64,000 nt of DNA from Chaetorhynchus papuensis. Its lineage: Eukaryota > Chordata > Aves > Passeriformes > Rhipiduridae. The stretch is taken from NCBI GenBank assembly GCA_013396525.1, contig VWYX01000083.1:719650-783649 (forward strand), read 5' to 3'. A program made the translations under genes and the position numbers. This document shows, in pieces, positions 1 through 11,690 of the stretch. Under the pieces are notes generated by a model. The model saw only the letters and a list, made by a program, of their open reading frames with translations. It made no database searches and was not told the origin of the DNA. How positions within the stretch are numbered: the stretch's first letter is position 1; every line of letters begins with the position of its first letter.

Positions 1-1290
1 TGATTCTATGAAGGCTTGGATTATAAACTGGTTTTCCTCTGTCTCTGCTGTGGCTACTCAAAAACTGGATTCAGGCACACACAATACAAGAAGCCAAGTG
101 CATACTTAACCTCAGCTTAGCACAGCACATGGGCAAGAAAAGGCTGTGGAGTCATTCTTCTCCACCTCTCACTGCAGAGCACAGCTGACCCAGCAGTGAT
201 GAACTGGCAAGCCAAGGGTGCCAGGGGTGGGCTGGTAACTTCAGTCTACCTTCCTCCAGTGCAACTAAGCAAAGAAACGGGAGGAACTGAGACTGCAAAG
301 AATAATGTGTTTAGTTAGGGTGGTTATCTTTATGCACCAGCCTTTGCAGACAGCTGTGCATGAAGTAATTTTTTTTTAGTCATCTTCATGAATACATGCT
401 GAATATCCCACTCCAAAGCAGTCCTGTGTGTAAGCTGTAAGTGTCAAAATGGCAAAGAGCTGGAAAGCGCCGGTGCTTGTTACACAAAACCCAAAGCAGT
501 ACATTCCTTCACTGCTGTATATAGCCACATCTGTTTTAAATGTAAAGGCTGCTGTTTCAGGTGACCTTATATACTCTCAAGCATTAGATTACGTTAGCGA
601 GTGTGTTTTGGAAAGGTTAAAAAATATGTCGTCTCTTTTTCCAGGAGCTATTAGTTGGATACAAGCGGAGTTTTTCTGCCACACGGTGTTATTGTAGGAA
701 ATACGAGGATCCCTTCAAATTCAGTAATGGCTTGTTCTTCCTGGCACTAAAGAATTGTGGCATCTAATTAATGGCTATACTTCTCCGTCACAATCCCAAT
801 ACAGATTCATATTTCCATTTGTGCAGGCACTCACAGGGATATCTATGTACAATTACTCGGTGGTGGTTGCTGCAAGGCAAGAGTTTTACCAAGTTACTCT
901 GTTTCCTTCTAAGCAAAACAGCAGAATGAGGAATTGAAAACAAGTTTTCTTTAGGTGCCGTGCCTGGACTAATTCTTTGAGGAACGAGGAATGCCATCAA
1001 AAGACAGGACCTATTTGGGCATTTCTGTCCGATGCTTTGCCAAACAGCTGGGGAGGGCCTTAAACTGGGGATGGGAGGGATGGTCATAAACTTAAATTTT
1101 GGCTGATAATGAGGTAAACCCTGTCAAAAGAGGACACCCTGAGTGCCTGTACACAGTATAAAGCAACCAGGGAAACAGGCAGGAGGAACCAGGCTGCAGA
1201 TGTTGCTACAAGAACTGCTGGAGTATTTGGGACACGGTAGGACTGGCGTCCTCCCTGCTTCCCTTACACCCAGCTTGAGTTATATAGCCA
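1..1290. other. Unique non-coding sequence, no gene recognised
   Basis: AT-rich, stop-dense sequence. Open frames here reach at most 99 codons and none has a recognisable domain or codon pattern. No repeat family or RNA gene was recognised. Confidence 0.6.
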
Positions 1291-1400
1291 GTAAGGTTGG
1301 AAAAGACCTCTAAGATCATCAAGCCCAGCCATTAGCCAAACACTGCCATATCCAGCATTAAACCATGTCCCTAAGCACCACTTTGAACACTTGAAGCACA
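1291..1400 (-). mobile_element. CR1 LINE 3' fragment, inverted
   Basis: Reads 'AAGGTTGGAAAAGACCTC', then 'AAGATCATC', then a degraded 'CCAGCATTAAACCATGTCCC' followed by 'TAAGCACCA'. This is the reverse complement of the 3' untranslated end of avian CR1. The extreme 3' octamer repeats are lost or diverged. Similarity fades after about 1400, where a 5' truncation or decay point lies. It contains no coding part. Confidence 0.8.
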
Positions 1401-4400
1401 TTTTTTGAACCCTTGAGTTCGTGGTCTGTGACCTGAGTGGAGTTACTCCGTATCTGCATTCCTGTAGAAGTCATTCATCCATGCCTGATTTCTTGACGCA
1501 GCTCACAGTGTTTCCTTTTTCAATTACTCTTTCTTAATTGATCAACACTGTTTCTTTCCAGAACAATAACTTTTACTACAACTACCTTTCAATTCTTCTT
1601 CTATGTGCAGTGGTATAGCAACTTCATGGAGACCAGCACAATGATCCAAATTTGCATTTGCTGTCACTGCTGTGTGGTTCAAGAGCTTCACAGGATGAAG
1701 ACTTCTAAAGGTGGTTGTGGGGAGAGATGAAGTTTGAGATAAATTTCATATTCCCTGTATTGTTATACTCACCTCTCCAACCCAGAGAACAGCTCTTGAG
1801 TTTCTGACTCTCATTTAAATTCTCTGAGTAATGACACTGAAGGGCTACATTTTTTTTTCTTATTTCTGGTTACAGGACCAGCCTTCTCCCTTTCCAGCTC
1901 TCTTACTTTACATCAGCAGAAACAAGCCAATGTCATGTAAGCCCCAATCTGAGGGAGAACAAAAAGGTACAGATCATCCAAATTGCCCAGTTCCTTATCT
2001 TATACCCTTTGAAATATTAGCAAATTCATATCATCAAGAAGATCTTTACATTGCATAATTTAAATCTGAGACACAAATTTATCTGAAAACGTTTCAGGCG
2101 CTACTGATTGTTCTTATTATCAAAAAAAAAAAAAAAGGAAAAAGCTGGTCTTAATTGTTGCTATGGTAACTAACACATCTGCCAGGATATGTTGCAGTGG
2201 GAAAAGAGTGTGAATTCTGTGAACATTTCCTGTTGTCTTTCCATGGAAAGACTTAGAGCAGGGCTCCTTAGTGGCAACTTTACAAACTCATCTAGAAGGC
2301 ACTGTGAAATTGAAAGGCAAGCAGTGTGAAATGAATGGAAAGCAGCATTCTGGTTTAAATAAACAAGCAGAAAGAGCAGGATTGGCCAGGAGGACTCATT
2401 GCCTTGGTAAAAAAACTAAATAATTATTTTGGTAGAGGTTAAAACGCTGTTGGGAACTTTATATAGATGGCAACATACGCACTGGGTAAGAATTCAAATA
2501 CCTATACTTTCAACAGACTCAACAAAATTGCCCTCTAGGATTCAGGCCAACTCATTATTATGGAAGGAAGAAGGGCAGCAAAGGAAGGAGGTCAGGTTCT
2601 GTAGAGCTCCCATCATCCGTACGTGGCCTTACAGAGGGTGGGTGAGGAATGCTTTTCTGGGGGGTTGCTTACTCCACATTCTACAGCATAAAAAAAACAA
2701 ACAGTATTTCCCAAGCTTCATCTCTCAGTGTCAAAAAGCCGACCTGCACCTTCTTTCTCACCCTTCCTGCTACCCATATTTTTGTGTCTCATTCTGAAAG
2801 AACTTGATGCACTGCTCCTCTATTTATAGCTCAAACAATCCAGCCGCAAGGCGGGTGGTTTCACTGAAAGACAAACAAACTTCTAACAAAACCCCACTGA
2901 TTCGTAAATGACCAACTCTGCTGACACTGCAGGCTGCAGGGGACTTAAACTACCCTGGGAAGTTGGCCATTTACTGTAGTACAGAGTAAGAGCCCCTGTG
3001 GTTTCCTTGGCCAGGAAACAGCTGGTGGGTTTTTTCCTTTTTTTGTTGTTTTTTTTCCTTTTTCTCTTTCATTTGTTTCCTTACAAAAAAAAAAAAAATC
3101 AATTTCTGTATTGTTTTATAAAAGGATCAAAATTTCGGATTTTGTTGCTGTTTTATTGGAATATATAAAACAGCATGACTTCCATTCCGTCCTTTGTCTG
3201 ACACACTTATTGATTTCAAATTGTTTTGGGGCAGATTGTTAGCATCTTTTCTCCTTTCAAAATGTACTTCTGAATGCAATGGTTTATTCCCTCGTGTTCA
3301 GGACCTTCGACCTTTGCACTGGGATTTCTTGTCTTGATGTTGTTGTTGTTGATGCCTCTCTCTCCCTGAACTAAAGCAAGTTTCTATCCCATTGGCACTT
3401 TTATTCCATACAAAAGAAGTGGTAAGATACACAATTTTGCGCTCTGCCTCCTTTCAAACTCAGTGGACTTCTGGGTGACAAATAAAATTGTTTCTCTAAT
3501 ATTTCAAAGGTAAAACACACCTTTGTCAAACATAGCAGCTGCATTTTGTTTAGTCTTCTTTTATGGAAATTTCCTAATATTGATGAAATGTAGACTCTGC
3601 ATCCCTTAGAGAAACCGGGGAGGAGAAGAGATAACTTCATGTATATGCAGCATTTCTAAGCAGCAAGAGTACTCTGAAGGCAGATATGTGTATTATCTTG
3701 ACACTTCCTCACTCCCTGAGTGGGTTTCCTTCCTTTTTCAGACCCACACAAATTAATCATGGTTGTTTGAACTGAAGATACTATTGATTCACCCAGCAAA
3801 AACTTCTTGCACCGACTTCCTCCACTTGAGTTTCCTTTATTGTGGGGGTGACTCAGGTTGCTGCATTTTCAAGAGGAAAGTGTCCTTCCTGCACTCTTTG
3901 ACAGAAGGAAAAGAAAAGAAAATAGAATGGGGGATTATACAGGAAGTTTAGGCAAGCAAAGATCAGGCATTTTTAGGGTAGAGAATTACACCTGCCAGTG
4001 AGTTCAGTCAGATTAGCAACCTGCTGCTTTCTGCCTCCTCCTCCCAGGCCATATGGACATGGTCAAGTAACTTTGTCCTGGGAGCAACTTCTGGCCTTCA
4101 CCCCAGTGTCCCACAGCCACATGGACCACATGCCAAGCCACCCCACATCTACAACCTTCTTCATCTGGCTGTCATTCTGGGGAAAGCGTGGCACATCTGT
4201 GGCTTGTAAGATTTATTATTCACTCATTTGTGAAAGTTTTGGGATGTTTGGGGTTGAAATGAGGAAATGAAATAAGGAAAAAAATGCATGACAGTGCACC
4301 AGAGAGTGTTATGGTATGAGCTGCAAGCCTTGAGCGAGCACAAGAGCCATGAGGGAGGTATAAACTTGCTGAAGTACTATGGAAGGGCTGTTTAGGGAAA

Positions 4401-4549
4401 GGACAGAGCAAGGTGTGATTTCATCCGTATTTCCTACATGGCATGATCTCTGGAAAGACTTACCATCTAGATTGTGTCCTGGTGCCACCTAACAAGGAGG
4501 TGTCTGGTTCCTGTCAAAGTGGGGGACATGAATGAATCTAATCAAGGCA
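1401..4549. other. Unique non-coding sequence with short A/T runs
   Basis: No gene or named repeat recognised. Homopolymer A runs lie at about 2122-2136 and 3085-3098, and a T/G-rich patch at about 3028-3065. A 122-codon open frame at 2429-2797 has no recognisable domain and no splice context and is treated as chance. Confidence 0.55.
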
Positions 4550-4715
4550 AAACTTTTCACTTATGGTGACCAGAGAAGTTGTGAAATCTCCATCCTTGGA
4601 GATATTTTTAAGGAATCTTGATGTTGCCCCAGGCAACAGTCTTCGTGACCCTGCTTGAACCACAGCGGGGGACTAGAGGTCCTCCAGAAGTCCCTTCCAC
4701 CCTGATCCTGTGAAT
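4550..4715 (+). mobile_element. CR1 LINE 3' fragment, diverged
   Basis: The order 'AGAGAAGTTGTGAAATCTCC', 'GGAGATATT', 'GGCAACAGT', a degraded 'GGGGGACTAGAGGTCCTCCA' and 'CAGAAGTCCCTTCCACCCTGA' follows the CR1 3' untranslated region in forward orientation. It ends near 'ATCCTGTGAATG', a decayed form of the 'ATTCTGTGATTC' terminus. Substitutions are many, so this is an old copy, truncated at its 5' end. Confidence 0.8.
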
Positions 4716-5481
4716 GGATGCAGAACGATTGAGGAACCAAGACCAGAGAGAACTGTGGGCGTAAAATCTCTCTGCCAAGCTCTGCATACTTTCTGTTTTG
4801 TCATCCTGTTGAATAGTTCTGCAGGGAAAAAAAAAAAAACCAAAGGTGAAGAGGAGACCTAGCCTGAACTTAGTATTTTTAGTGGATTTTTGATATGCTA
4901 CTTGTTAACGAAGACACATCTGAGACAAAAAGTGTGATTGTTGCACCTTCTTTGACTGTGTGGGAGAACTGCTGAAATCCATCTCTGGGCCTAGACACAC
5001 AGTTGACTCTGTTTAGCAGAACTCCTCAAAAAGAGGAAGGGAACTGGTAAAAGTACTTTATTGGAATTTTTTTCTTTTCCTTTTAAAAAAAATCCTGAAG
5101 TGCATGTGTTTTGTTAAAAATAGGTGATACAAATTTGGATTTTTAAATAAAAATTTGGTATATAATTCAAGCCAAAATAATTTCAGCATCTTTTCCTTCT
5201 TATGAAAATAAAAATCCAACAAGAACAACAAAGATAATCCCAATTTTAAAAATGTGTTAGATAAGAGTGTCATTTACACTTACTTCAATTGTTGGCCAAG
5301 TTGTCAATTCTCCTACTCTACATCCTTTCCTTCAGTTGACTCCAAAGTGTGTCAGTTGGCTTGTTTTACATTCCTTTTAAATTATACATTTGTTTTAAAA
5401 AGCAAAAATAACAGGACAGACTGAAAGGGGGGAATTGTCTTTAAATTACTTAGTTTCATATTTAACATCCCACTGTGTGCA
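4716..5481. other. Unique non-coding sequence, nothing recognised
   Basis: Strongly AT-rich, with poly-A and poly-T patches (about 4827-4839 and 5067-5092). No open frame with protein-like content. Confidence 0.5.
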
Positions 5482-5532
5482 TGACAGAACCACAGAAACC
5501 AGCAATGTCAAAGATATTAGATCATCCAGTCT
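5482..5532 (-). mobile_element. Possible CR1 3' end remnant, inverted
   Basis: 'GACAGAACCACAGAAACCAG' followed by 'TTAGATCATCCAGTC' resembles the reverse complement of the last ~50 bases of avian CR1 (terminal octamers plus the 'GATCATC-CAGTCC' block). It is short and diverged, so chance resemblance is possible. Confidence 0.4.
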
Positions 5533-8500
5533 TTTCTTTTTTTAAAAATACAGAATTCTATTTGCTTTGATATCAAATCAAAATGAACCAAAATGGAACT
5601 GTATGTAAAAAATTAAGGCAAATGTTCCTGGCCTTAGAATACAAGTTACTTTACTACTTTATATTTCATGTCTCTAAGGGAGGATTTTCTGAAAATACAA
5701 ATGGGAGTTGGGTGCCCGAGTTGATGGAAATCGGACATCTGACTCCCATTTGTGCCTTTGAAAATCTTCCTTTTATAAATCATTGTGGAATTCCTATACT
5801 ATGATAGAATGTAGAAAGGGAGAGTGGGCTTAGAAGTGATGCTTGAAGTTCTCCAAGGACTATAAGGATACTCTTTCTACTTTCTTGCCTTTGAAACTGA
5901 TATTCTTGGTTAAGTCACTGTATTTAAATATAGCTGTTCTTTTGCAGAGAATTATGGTTTGCAAATTATAATAACCATCTTTCCTGCTGCTGGTCATTCA
6001 AAATTCTGCTGCATGATTTTTTTTTTTTTAATTGCACTCTTGTTTGCACCCAGCTTTTACTAATAGTCTGAAGTAATGAATCTCTGAAAGAAGCAGGGAG
6101 ATGAAACTGTTCTGTAGCTCATTGGGCCACTGTTTGCTGTAATTATTACAACACTTTCCAGTTATTTCTGTAGCCTTCTTTCTTTTTTTTTTTCTGTTTT
6201 GAGTCTTTCTGACCACCTATTACACTGTCCTAACAAGAATGGACAGGAAATCAATGACCTGAAAAGTTCATCGCGCTGTAATATGACTTAATTTGGAAAT
6301 ATTGTGCAATAGAGTAATACTCATGGTCTAATCCTACCTCAGTTTTTTTCCTTGTTGTAACAGTTTTCTTAATCCTTTACAGACCTGAGACAGCATAACT
6401 CTTCCTTCAAAGTACAACCATTTCTGTAATAGATACTACAGAATACAGTATACAGTAATAGTCAGAGATATTCTGATTTCCCGTCACTACTCTTTTCATC
6501 CCATGGAAACCCAAGAGAAATGCCATTCCTTCTCAGTTGTGAGAATGTTTTGAAGGTTTGTTTGCGTTGTCCCCCAGGATAAAGTTTTCAAGGTCTTAAA
6601 AACAGGCTGGAATTCACTCAGAAGAATAGGCCGTCATTTAGGGAAATGAGATCTATTATGATGGAATAGGAGATTCAGTGTGAGGAAGATGAAACATTTT
6701 TTAATTCATTAATAACTGAAGAGAACATAAGATAACACCTAATATTTATTACTTTTTATATCAACAGACAACTCACACATTACATTTATTCAATGAAATA
6801 TTAATTACATTGCATTTCAGTTAATAACTTATTCTTAATAGATCCTGGAATATCAGAAAAAACCTGAGACCTGAAAAACATACTAATGTGATAATATTCA
6901 GAAAGGATGCAAGGAATCATCTGGTAAACTTCAGGGTTGTCAGAGTAACATGAAGTTATGGAAAATATATAAAAAAGAAATAGGAATTAACTTGCTGTAA
7001 ATTCAAAGAATTAAATATCAGCCAGCACTAATTAATGCAAATAAATATCTTTTACAAATTTGAATGTCATCTTTGATGAGACTATGAGTTTGGTATGGAT
7101 AATTAAGAGATGAAACATATCACTTCGGGTATGCAAATTAGGTTTTACAATGCCTAAAATGACCTCACATGGGGATTTACAACACCTGCCTCATATAATT
7201 CTTCAGACGGGCTTAGGCAGTGTGTAAATCCTTGGTCCAAGAGAGTTGTGTAAGTTGCTGTCGAAGGCTGCAGGCAGACAGGTCCTCTAAGTCAACCCAG
7301 TATCTTTCTGTTGCCTAAAAAGACAGTATTGATCCTCCCTCCCTTCTCTTGTCCTCCCTTTTCTCAGTGTCTTCCATTTCAAGCCATTTCTTTCTAGCTG
7401 CAGAGCCTGTCGGACCCTTTTGTGAGCTAATTCAGCTTGCAAACACCTAACTTGAATTTATTCACTGTTTTGCTGGGCTCGTTTTCTTCTGCTTTAATGG
7501 GTGAAATGACTCATCAAGAACTCAGACAAATACCAGAGCCAGTGTGTAGAAAAGAGCTGGAGCATGTGGTTGGGAGCTGGCATGGAGTGGTGGAAAGATG
7601 AGAAGAGTCAGAATTCCTTCCTTTGGAAAAGTGTGAGCTGCTGAGTCAGCCCTGGCTGTCCATTTGAAGCAGAAAGTTCGTTTGGTGCTTAAACTGAAGC
7701 ATCTCCAAAGAAGCACCTTAGCTGAAGGATATTTCAAAGAATATCCTGAGTTCGAAGGGTTCTGGGATTTGGATAATCAACAGAAATGTCTCCAACTCAA
7801 GATCACAGTTTGAGCAGATTGGTTCTCTGTCATGATTAAGAAAAGAGGCATTTAAAGTCTACACTCTATTTTAGAAAAGAAAAAAATTTTCCAGAGGGAA
7901 AAAAAGGAAGGTGTTGGTTTGTGATGCCACAGTCCTGAATAAGATTCTGAGTAGCTCTTTTTCACTCTGGTGCCCAAACTCTGACAAAGTCCATAATATA
8001 TGGGCATATATATACCCACAGGCTTATTCTTTTGAAAAGTACCAAGTAATACTGTGATAAAAGAATAGCTTCACAGAAAATCGGTTAAACACTGAAGATT
8101 AAATGGACATCAGAAAAAATGCTTACGGAAATCATTTCACTCTATGAAAGTATTTCTAGTAGGATTCTGCAGGAATCTATACTAGGGCTGATAAAATTCA
8201 GTGTTTCCATAGTGATGGAGAAGTAAACATGATACAGCTGCCAAAAACCAGGTAATTATTGGCAGAGTGATAGATAACGATAGTGACAAGGATTTCCTGC
8301 AGAACAATCTGACGAGAAGGGTCCATTCAATGAGAAACAGATATTTTCATCTGTATATTTAGCTGAACACGTTAATGTGAAGAACATTACAGAATTGGGG
8401 GTTGCATCCTGGTAAATCATTAACCCTAAAATTATATAGTACTGCAGTGTAACAGGAACTCAATATAAAGTCACAGTAAGTTATTGGGCCAGAAGGACAA

Positions 8501-8959
8501 TTGCAAACCTTTGAGAAGAAGCAAAATATTGATACTAAATATTTATGTGGCATTAGTAGCCAAAGAATCTTGTTTGGTCTTGTTGGGTTTATAATTTTTT
8601 TTTTTTTAAGAAGGTGAATCTACAAAAATTATTTAAATGCTAGAAAGCAACAGCTTTCATTTCCCTAATTAAAGAGGTTAGAGGATTTCTTTTGTTTAAG
8701 ACCACACATATATGCATCCTGTTCGAATTTTCTTGCCCTGAGAAAAAGGTTGTGGCTGCAGGACACAACTTCTCAAACCCCAGGAAATCTGCTCTCACCA
8801 GTACAATATTACTTGGTTTCCCAGAGAAGGTAATTTTTTCTGGAGGTGAGATAGCTTTTTTCCTAGGACAACTTCCCAGGTTCATTTGTGCACGGCTGTA
8901 CTCTCTCGATTAACTCCATGCTCTTCCCTCGGAGCCACTCCACATGCACAGCCCTGGCT
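5533..8959. other. Unique non-coding sequence; possible conserved block near 7.0-7.25 kb
   Basis: No gene or repeat recognised. The stretch about 7020-7250 is free of simple sequence and carries several homeodomain/octamer-like words (CTAATTAATGCAAATAAA, TATGCAAATTAG). That is the look of a conserved non-coding element, but conservation cannot be judged from one sequence. Confidence 0.4.
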
Positions 8960-9320
8960 TGAAGGGAGGTTGAGAGGTGATGTGATAAAGTACATCCAGG
9001 AGCAGAAAACCAGAGGTTTTAAATGTCTATTTAATCTAGCAGAGAGAGCTGTAACAGAGCAATGCTGAACCAAGCCAAATTCAAAGGGGAAAGAGGGTAC
9101 CTGTTGTAAACAGTGAAAGGGATTAATCACTGGAAAAAATTACCAGTGGAAGTATTGGTTCCTCTGTCTCCTGGTGTCTTCATGTCAAGCACAGATGTCT
9201 TTGTGGTAGTCAAACAAATAGCAGTCAAGTTCAATTTAGGCACAATTAAATGTTTTCTGATGTACAGAGGGCCAGGGTGCATGAGCTGAAGGTTTTAGCT
9301 GCCTCCATCTGCATGGCTGT
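8960..9320 (+). mobile_element. Ancient CR1-like LINE 3' region
   Basis: The order 'GAGAGGTGATGTGATAAAGT', 'TTTAATCTAGCAGAGAGAGC', 'GGGATTAATCACTGGAAAAA', 'TTACCAGTGGAAGTATTGGT' and 'CTCCTGGTGTCTTCATGTCA' matches the layout of old amniote CR1 3' ends as I remember them. The copy is heavily substituted, with no reading frame left. It lies about 340 bp upstream of a much younger CR1 in the same orientation. Boundaries are approximate. Confidence 0.65.
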
Positions 9321-9659
9321 CAGCAAAAGAACAACATTATGGAATTACTATTATACAGGTAATTTTAACATTGTTAAGTACATCCAGGAGCGTTACATCA
9401 GTTATTCTGGAGCTGATTAAGTACTAGTATATAAAATCCAGGTTTTTTTACTTGAAGGTCCACTTTTTTTCTCCAGTGAGACTAATGAAGATATGGGAAT
9501 CTCAGCATTTTACAGGACTAAATGACTTTTCCTGCTGTTTATGATTTATCTCTCTTACTTCTTGAAATTCCCCCTCAGCTTTTTAAAGATATTTAAAGAT
9601 TTTTTTTCTTCTAGCGCCTCTACTCTATGAGTCAACCCCACTTGCTTAAGCCTCAGCTC
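9321..9659. other. Unique spacer between two CR1 copies
   Basis: No gene or repeat family recognised. It contains the second copy of a 16-bp word (9376-9391) also present at 8988-9003 inside the ancient CR1. Confidence 0.5.
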
Positions 9660-10199
9660 TACTCTCCCACTCTACTCTGTGCTGGGGAGGCCTCACCTCA
9701 AGTCTTGTGCGCAGTTCTGGTCACAATGATAAAAGAAAGATATGAAACTGTTAGAGAGCACCCAAAGGAGGGCACCAAAGATGATGAAGGGCCTTGAGGA
9801 CCATCCATAGGAGGAGGGGCTGGGAGCACTTATTCTGTTCAGCCTGGGAAAGAGGAGACTGAGGGGAGACCTCACTGCAGTTACAGCTTCCTTGTGTGGG
9901 GAGGAGGCGGGGCAGACACTGATCTCTGCTCTCTGGTGACAGTGACAGGACCAAAGGGAATGGCCAGATATTGTGCCAGGGGAGGTTTAGGTTGGAAAAA
10001 TGTTCTTCTCCCACAGGGTGGTTGGGCACTGGAACAGGCTTTCCAGGGAAGTGGTCACAGCACTGAGCCTGACAGAGCTCACGAAATGTTTGGTCAATGT
10101 TCTCAGGCACGTGGTGGGATTCTCGGGGTGTCCTGTGGAGGACTCAGTGATCTTTGCGGGTCCCTTCCAGCCCAGCTTATTTTGTGATTCTGTGATTGT
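9660..10199 (+). mobile_element. CR1 LINE, 5'-truncated, best-preserved copy in the window
   Basis: It begins with the end of the reverse-transcriptase reading frame ('CTGGGGAGGCCTCACCTCAA', 'GCAGTTCTGG', 'AGGAGGGCACCAAAGATGAT'). It continues through the 3' untranslated region ('GGGAATGGCCAGATATTGTG', 'GGTGGTTGGGCACTGGAACA', 'GGAAGTGGTCACAGCACTGA', 'GGGTCCCTTCCAGCCCAGCT') and ends in the terminal octamers 'TTGTGATTCTGTGATTGTG'. About 540 bp survive of an element that is several kilobases when complete. Short open frames inside it, including 9894-10187, are fragments or shadows of transposon sequence, not host genes. Confidence 0.93.
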
Positions 10200-11484
10200 G
10201 TGAGTTGCATAAGTAAATCACAATTTCAATCGTTTTTCTATTAGAAACAAAATATTAGCAGCTGCTCTCACAAAATCAGTAACAAAACTAATATTTGTAC
10301 CCTCTGAGATTATAATCCAATTTAAGAAGAGAGAGAGTGATTTAAAGAAAATTCAGGTGTGACTAGTCACCTAATTCATATGAGAATTTCCCAAAACATT
10401 TTTGCAAATGGGGTGAATGAATAGTAAGTAATAAATAAGAGAACAGCAAATATATATCTATTTAAACATTTATGCTCAACACTTTCAGGATTCAAAAGCA
10501 TTTTTGAAAAACACCTGGCTTATTGAATACTCCAATAACATGACCTCTCTAGAAGCAGCACGGTGATTAACTGAGTTTGTTGTTTATTTATTAAAATGTT
10601 CTTGACTAAGCCTTTTCCTTTCTTTCTATTTTTTAACTCAAGCAGCTTTAATGGGCAGAATGTAAAGCAAGATCTTAACTACAGCATGATGGCAAGATGG
10701 AATAGTTTCAATTAGAGAAGGGTAATATTCCATGTGTAATGGAAGTGATTTACAGTGTGGTTAATTTGATCTAGATGTCTCTCAACTTGAATCTCACTGC
10801 TTTTTTCTCTAAAAATTATCCAAATCATGACAAATTTTTTTAGGATTTGAGGGTCTAGACATTCTCTGAAAAATTTTAGTGCGACTCCTTTAAGGTTGCA
10901 GTAATGCATGTGAATACATTTGAGTGCTTAACAAAGTGCATAAATGTGATTTTCAGAAGAGATTCCTTTAGAGTTAGTCAATTAAATGTCCCTTTTTTCA
11001 GATATCTAGTAAAGCAACAGTTTTTGTGGAACAAAAACCCTTTTTGCTGCTTCAATTAAACTGTAGATTTGATACTCGAAACCCCAGAGAGGCATTGCCT
11101 ATACAGATATTTCCAAGGACTCATAGAGAGGTTTTGTGTTGGGTTTTTTGGTACTTGCCTGAGCCATTTTTAAAAGATGCATAATTTGATCCTGAAACTT
11201 TTTAATTATAATGTCTAATTGAAACACTCACATTTCAATTAAAACAAAGCAGTCTAAAACCATAGGGTGTTAGAACCTTATAAGGAGGGTATAATTTATT
11301 GCCATTTTGATGATCTCTAAGTCTTCAACTTATATCAACTATAAATAACTCATCTGAAAATGGATACAAGTGAAATTAACTAAATTGACACCAGTTTCTT
11401 TTTGTGATCTGAAAATATATGCATAAATGGCAAGAAAATGTTAATTGACCTTAACCTTTTCTGTGATAAGTCTCTGCAATAATG
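10200..11484. other. Unique AT-rich sequence, nothing recognised
   Basis: Stop-dense in all frames. No repeat or RNA gene recognised. Confidence 0.55.
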
Positions 11485-11690
11485 TAGTAATACTTGGCAC
11501 TTATGTAGTATAGTACCTCTTACCTGAAGATCTCAAAGATCTTTACAAAAATTAATTAAATCTCACAGCACTTCTTTGACGTAGGCATGTGAAGTATTAA
11601 ATAGGTGATTAAACTGGAAACTAGAGGCTAAAACTAACATTTTCAAAACAGGATGCGTAGTGTTAGGAATAAGACCCTAAATCTGTTTAT
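11485..11690 (-). mobile_element. Ancient MIR-like SINE
   Basis: The order 'TACTTGGCACTTATGTAGTA', 'AGTACCTCTTACC', 'GATCTCAAAGATCTTTACAA', 'ATTAATTAAATCTCACAGCA', 'GACGTAGGCATGTGAAGTAT' and 'GTGATTAAACTGGAAACTAG' parallels the reverse complement of MIR/CORE-SINE elements ('GCACTTA...CTTTACA...ATTAA...CTCACA...GTAGGTA...GAAACTGAG'). It is strongly diverged. An amniote-wide MIR family is the likeliest source; I do not name the subfamily. Confidence 0.6.

Noticed and set aside
2429..2797. 122-codon plus-strand open frame
   Set aside because: No domain, low-complexity neighbours, no splice or promoter context.
9751..10187. Overlapping open frames of 97 and 119 codons on opposite strands
   Set aside because: They lie wholly inside the CR1 element at 9660-10199.
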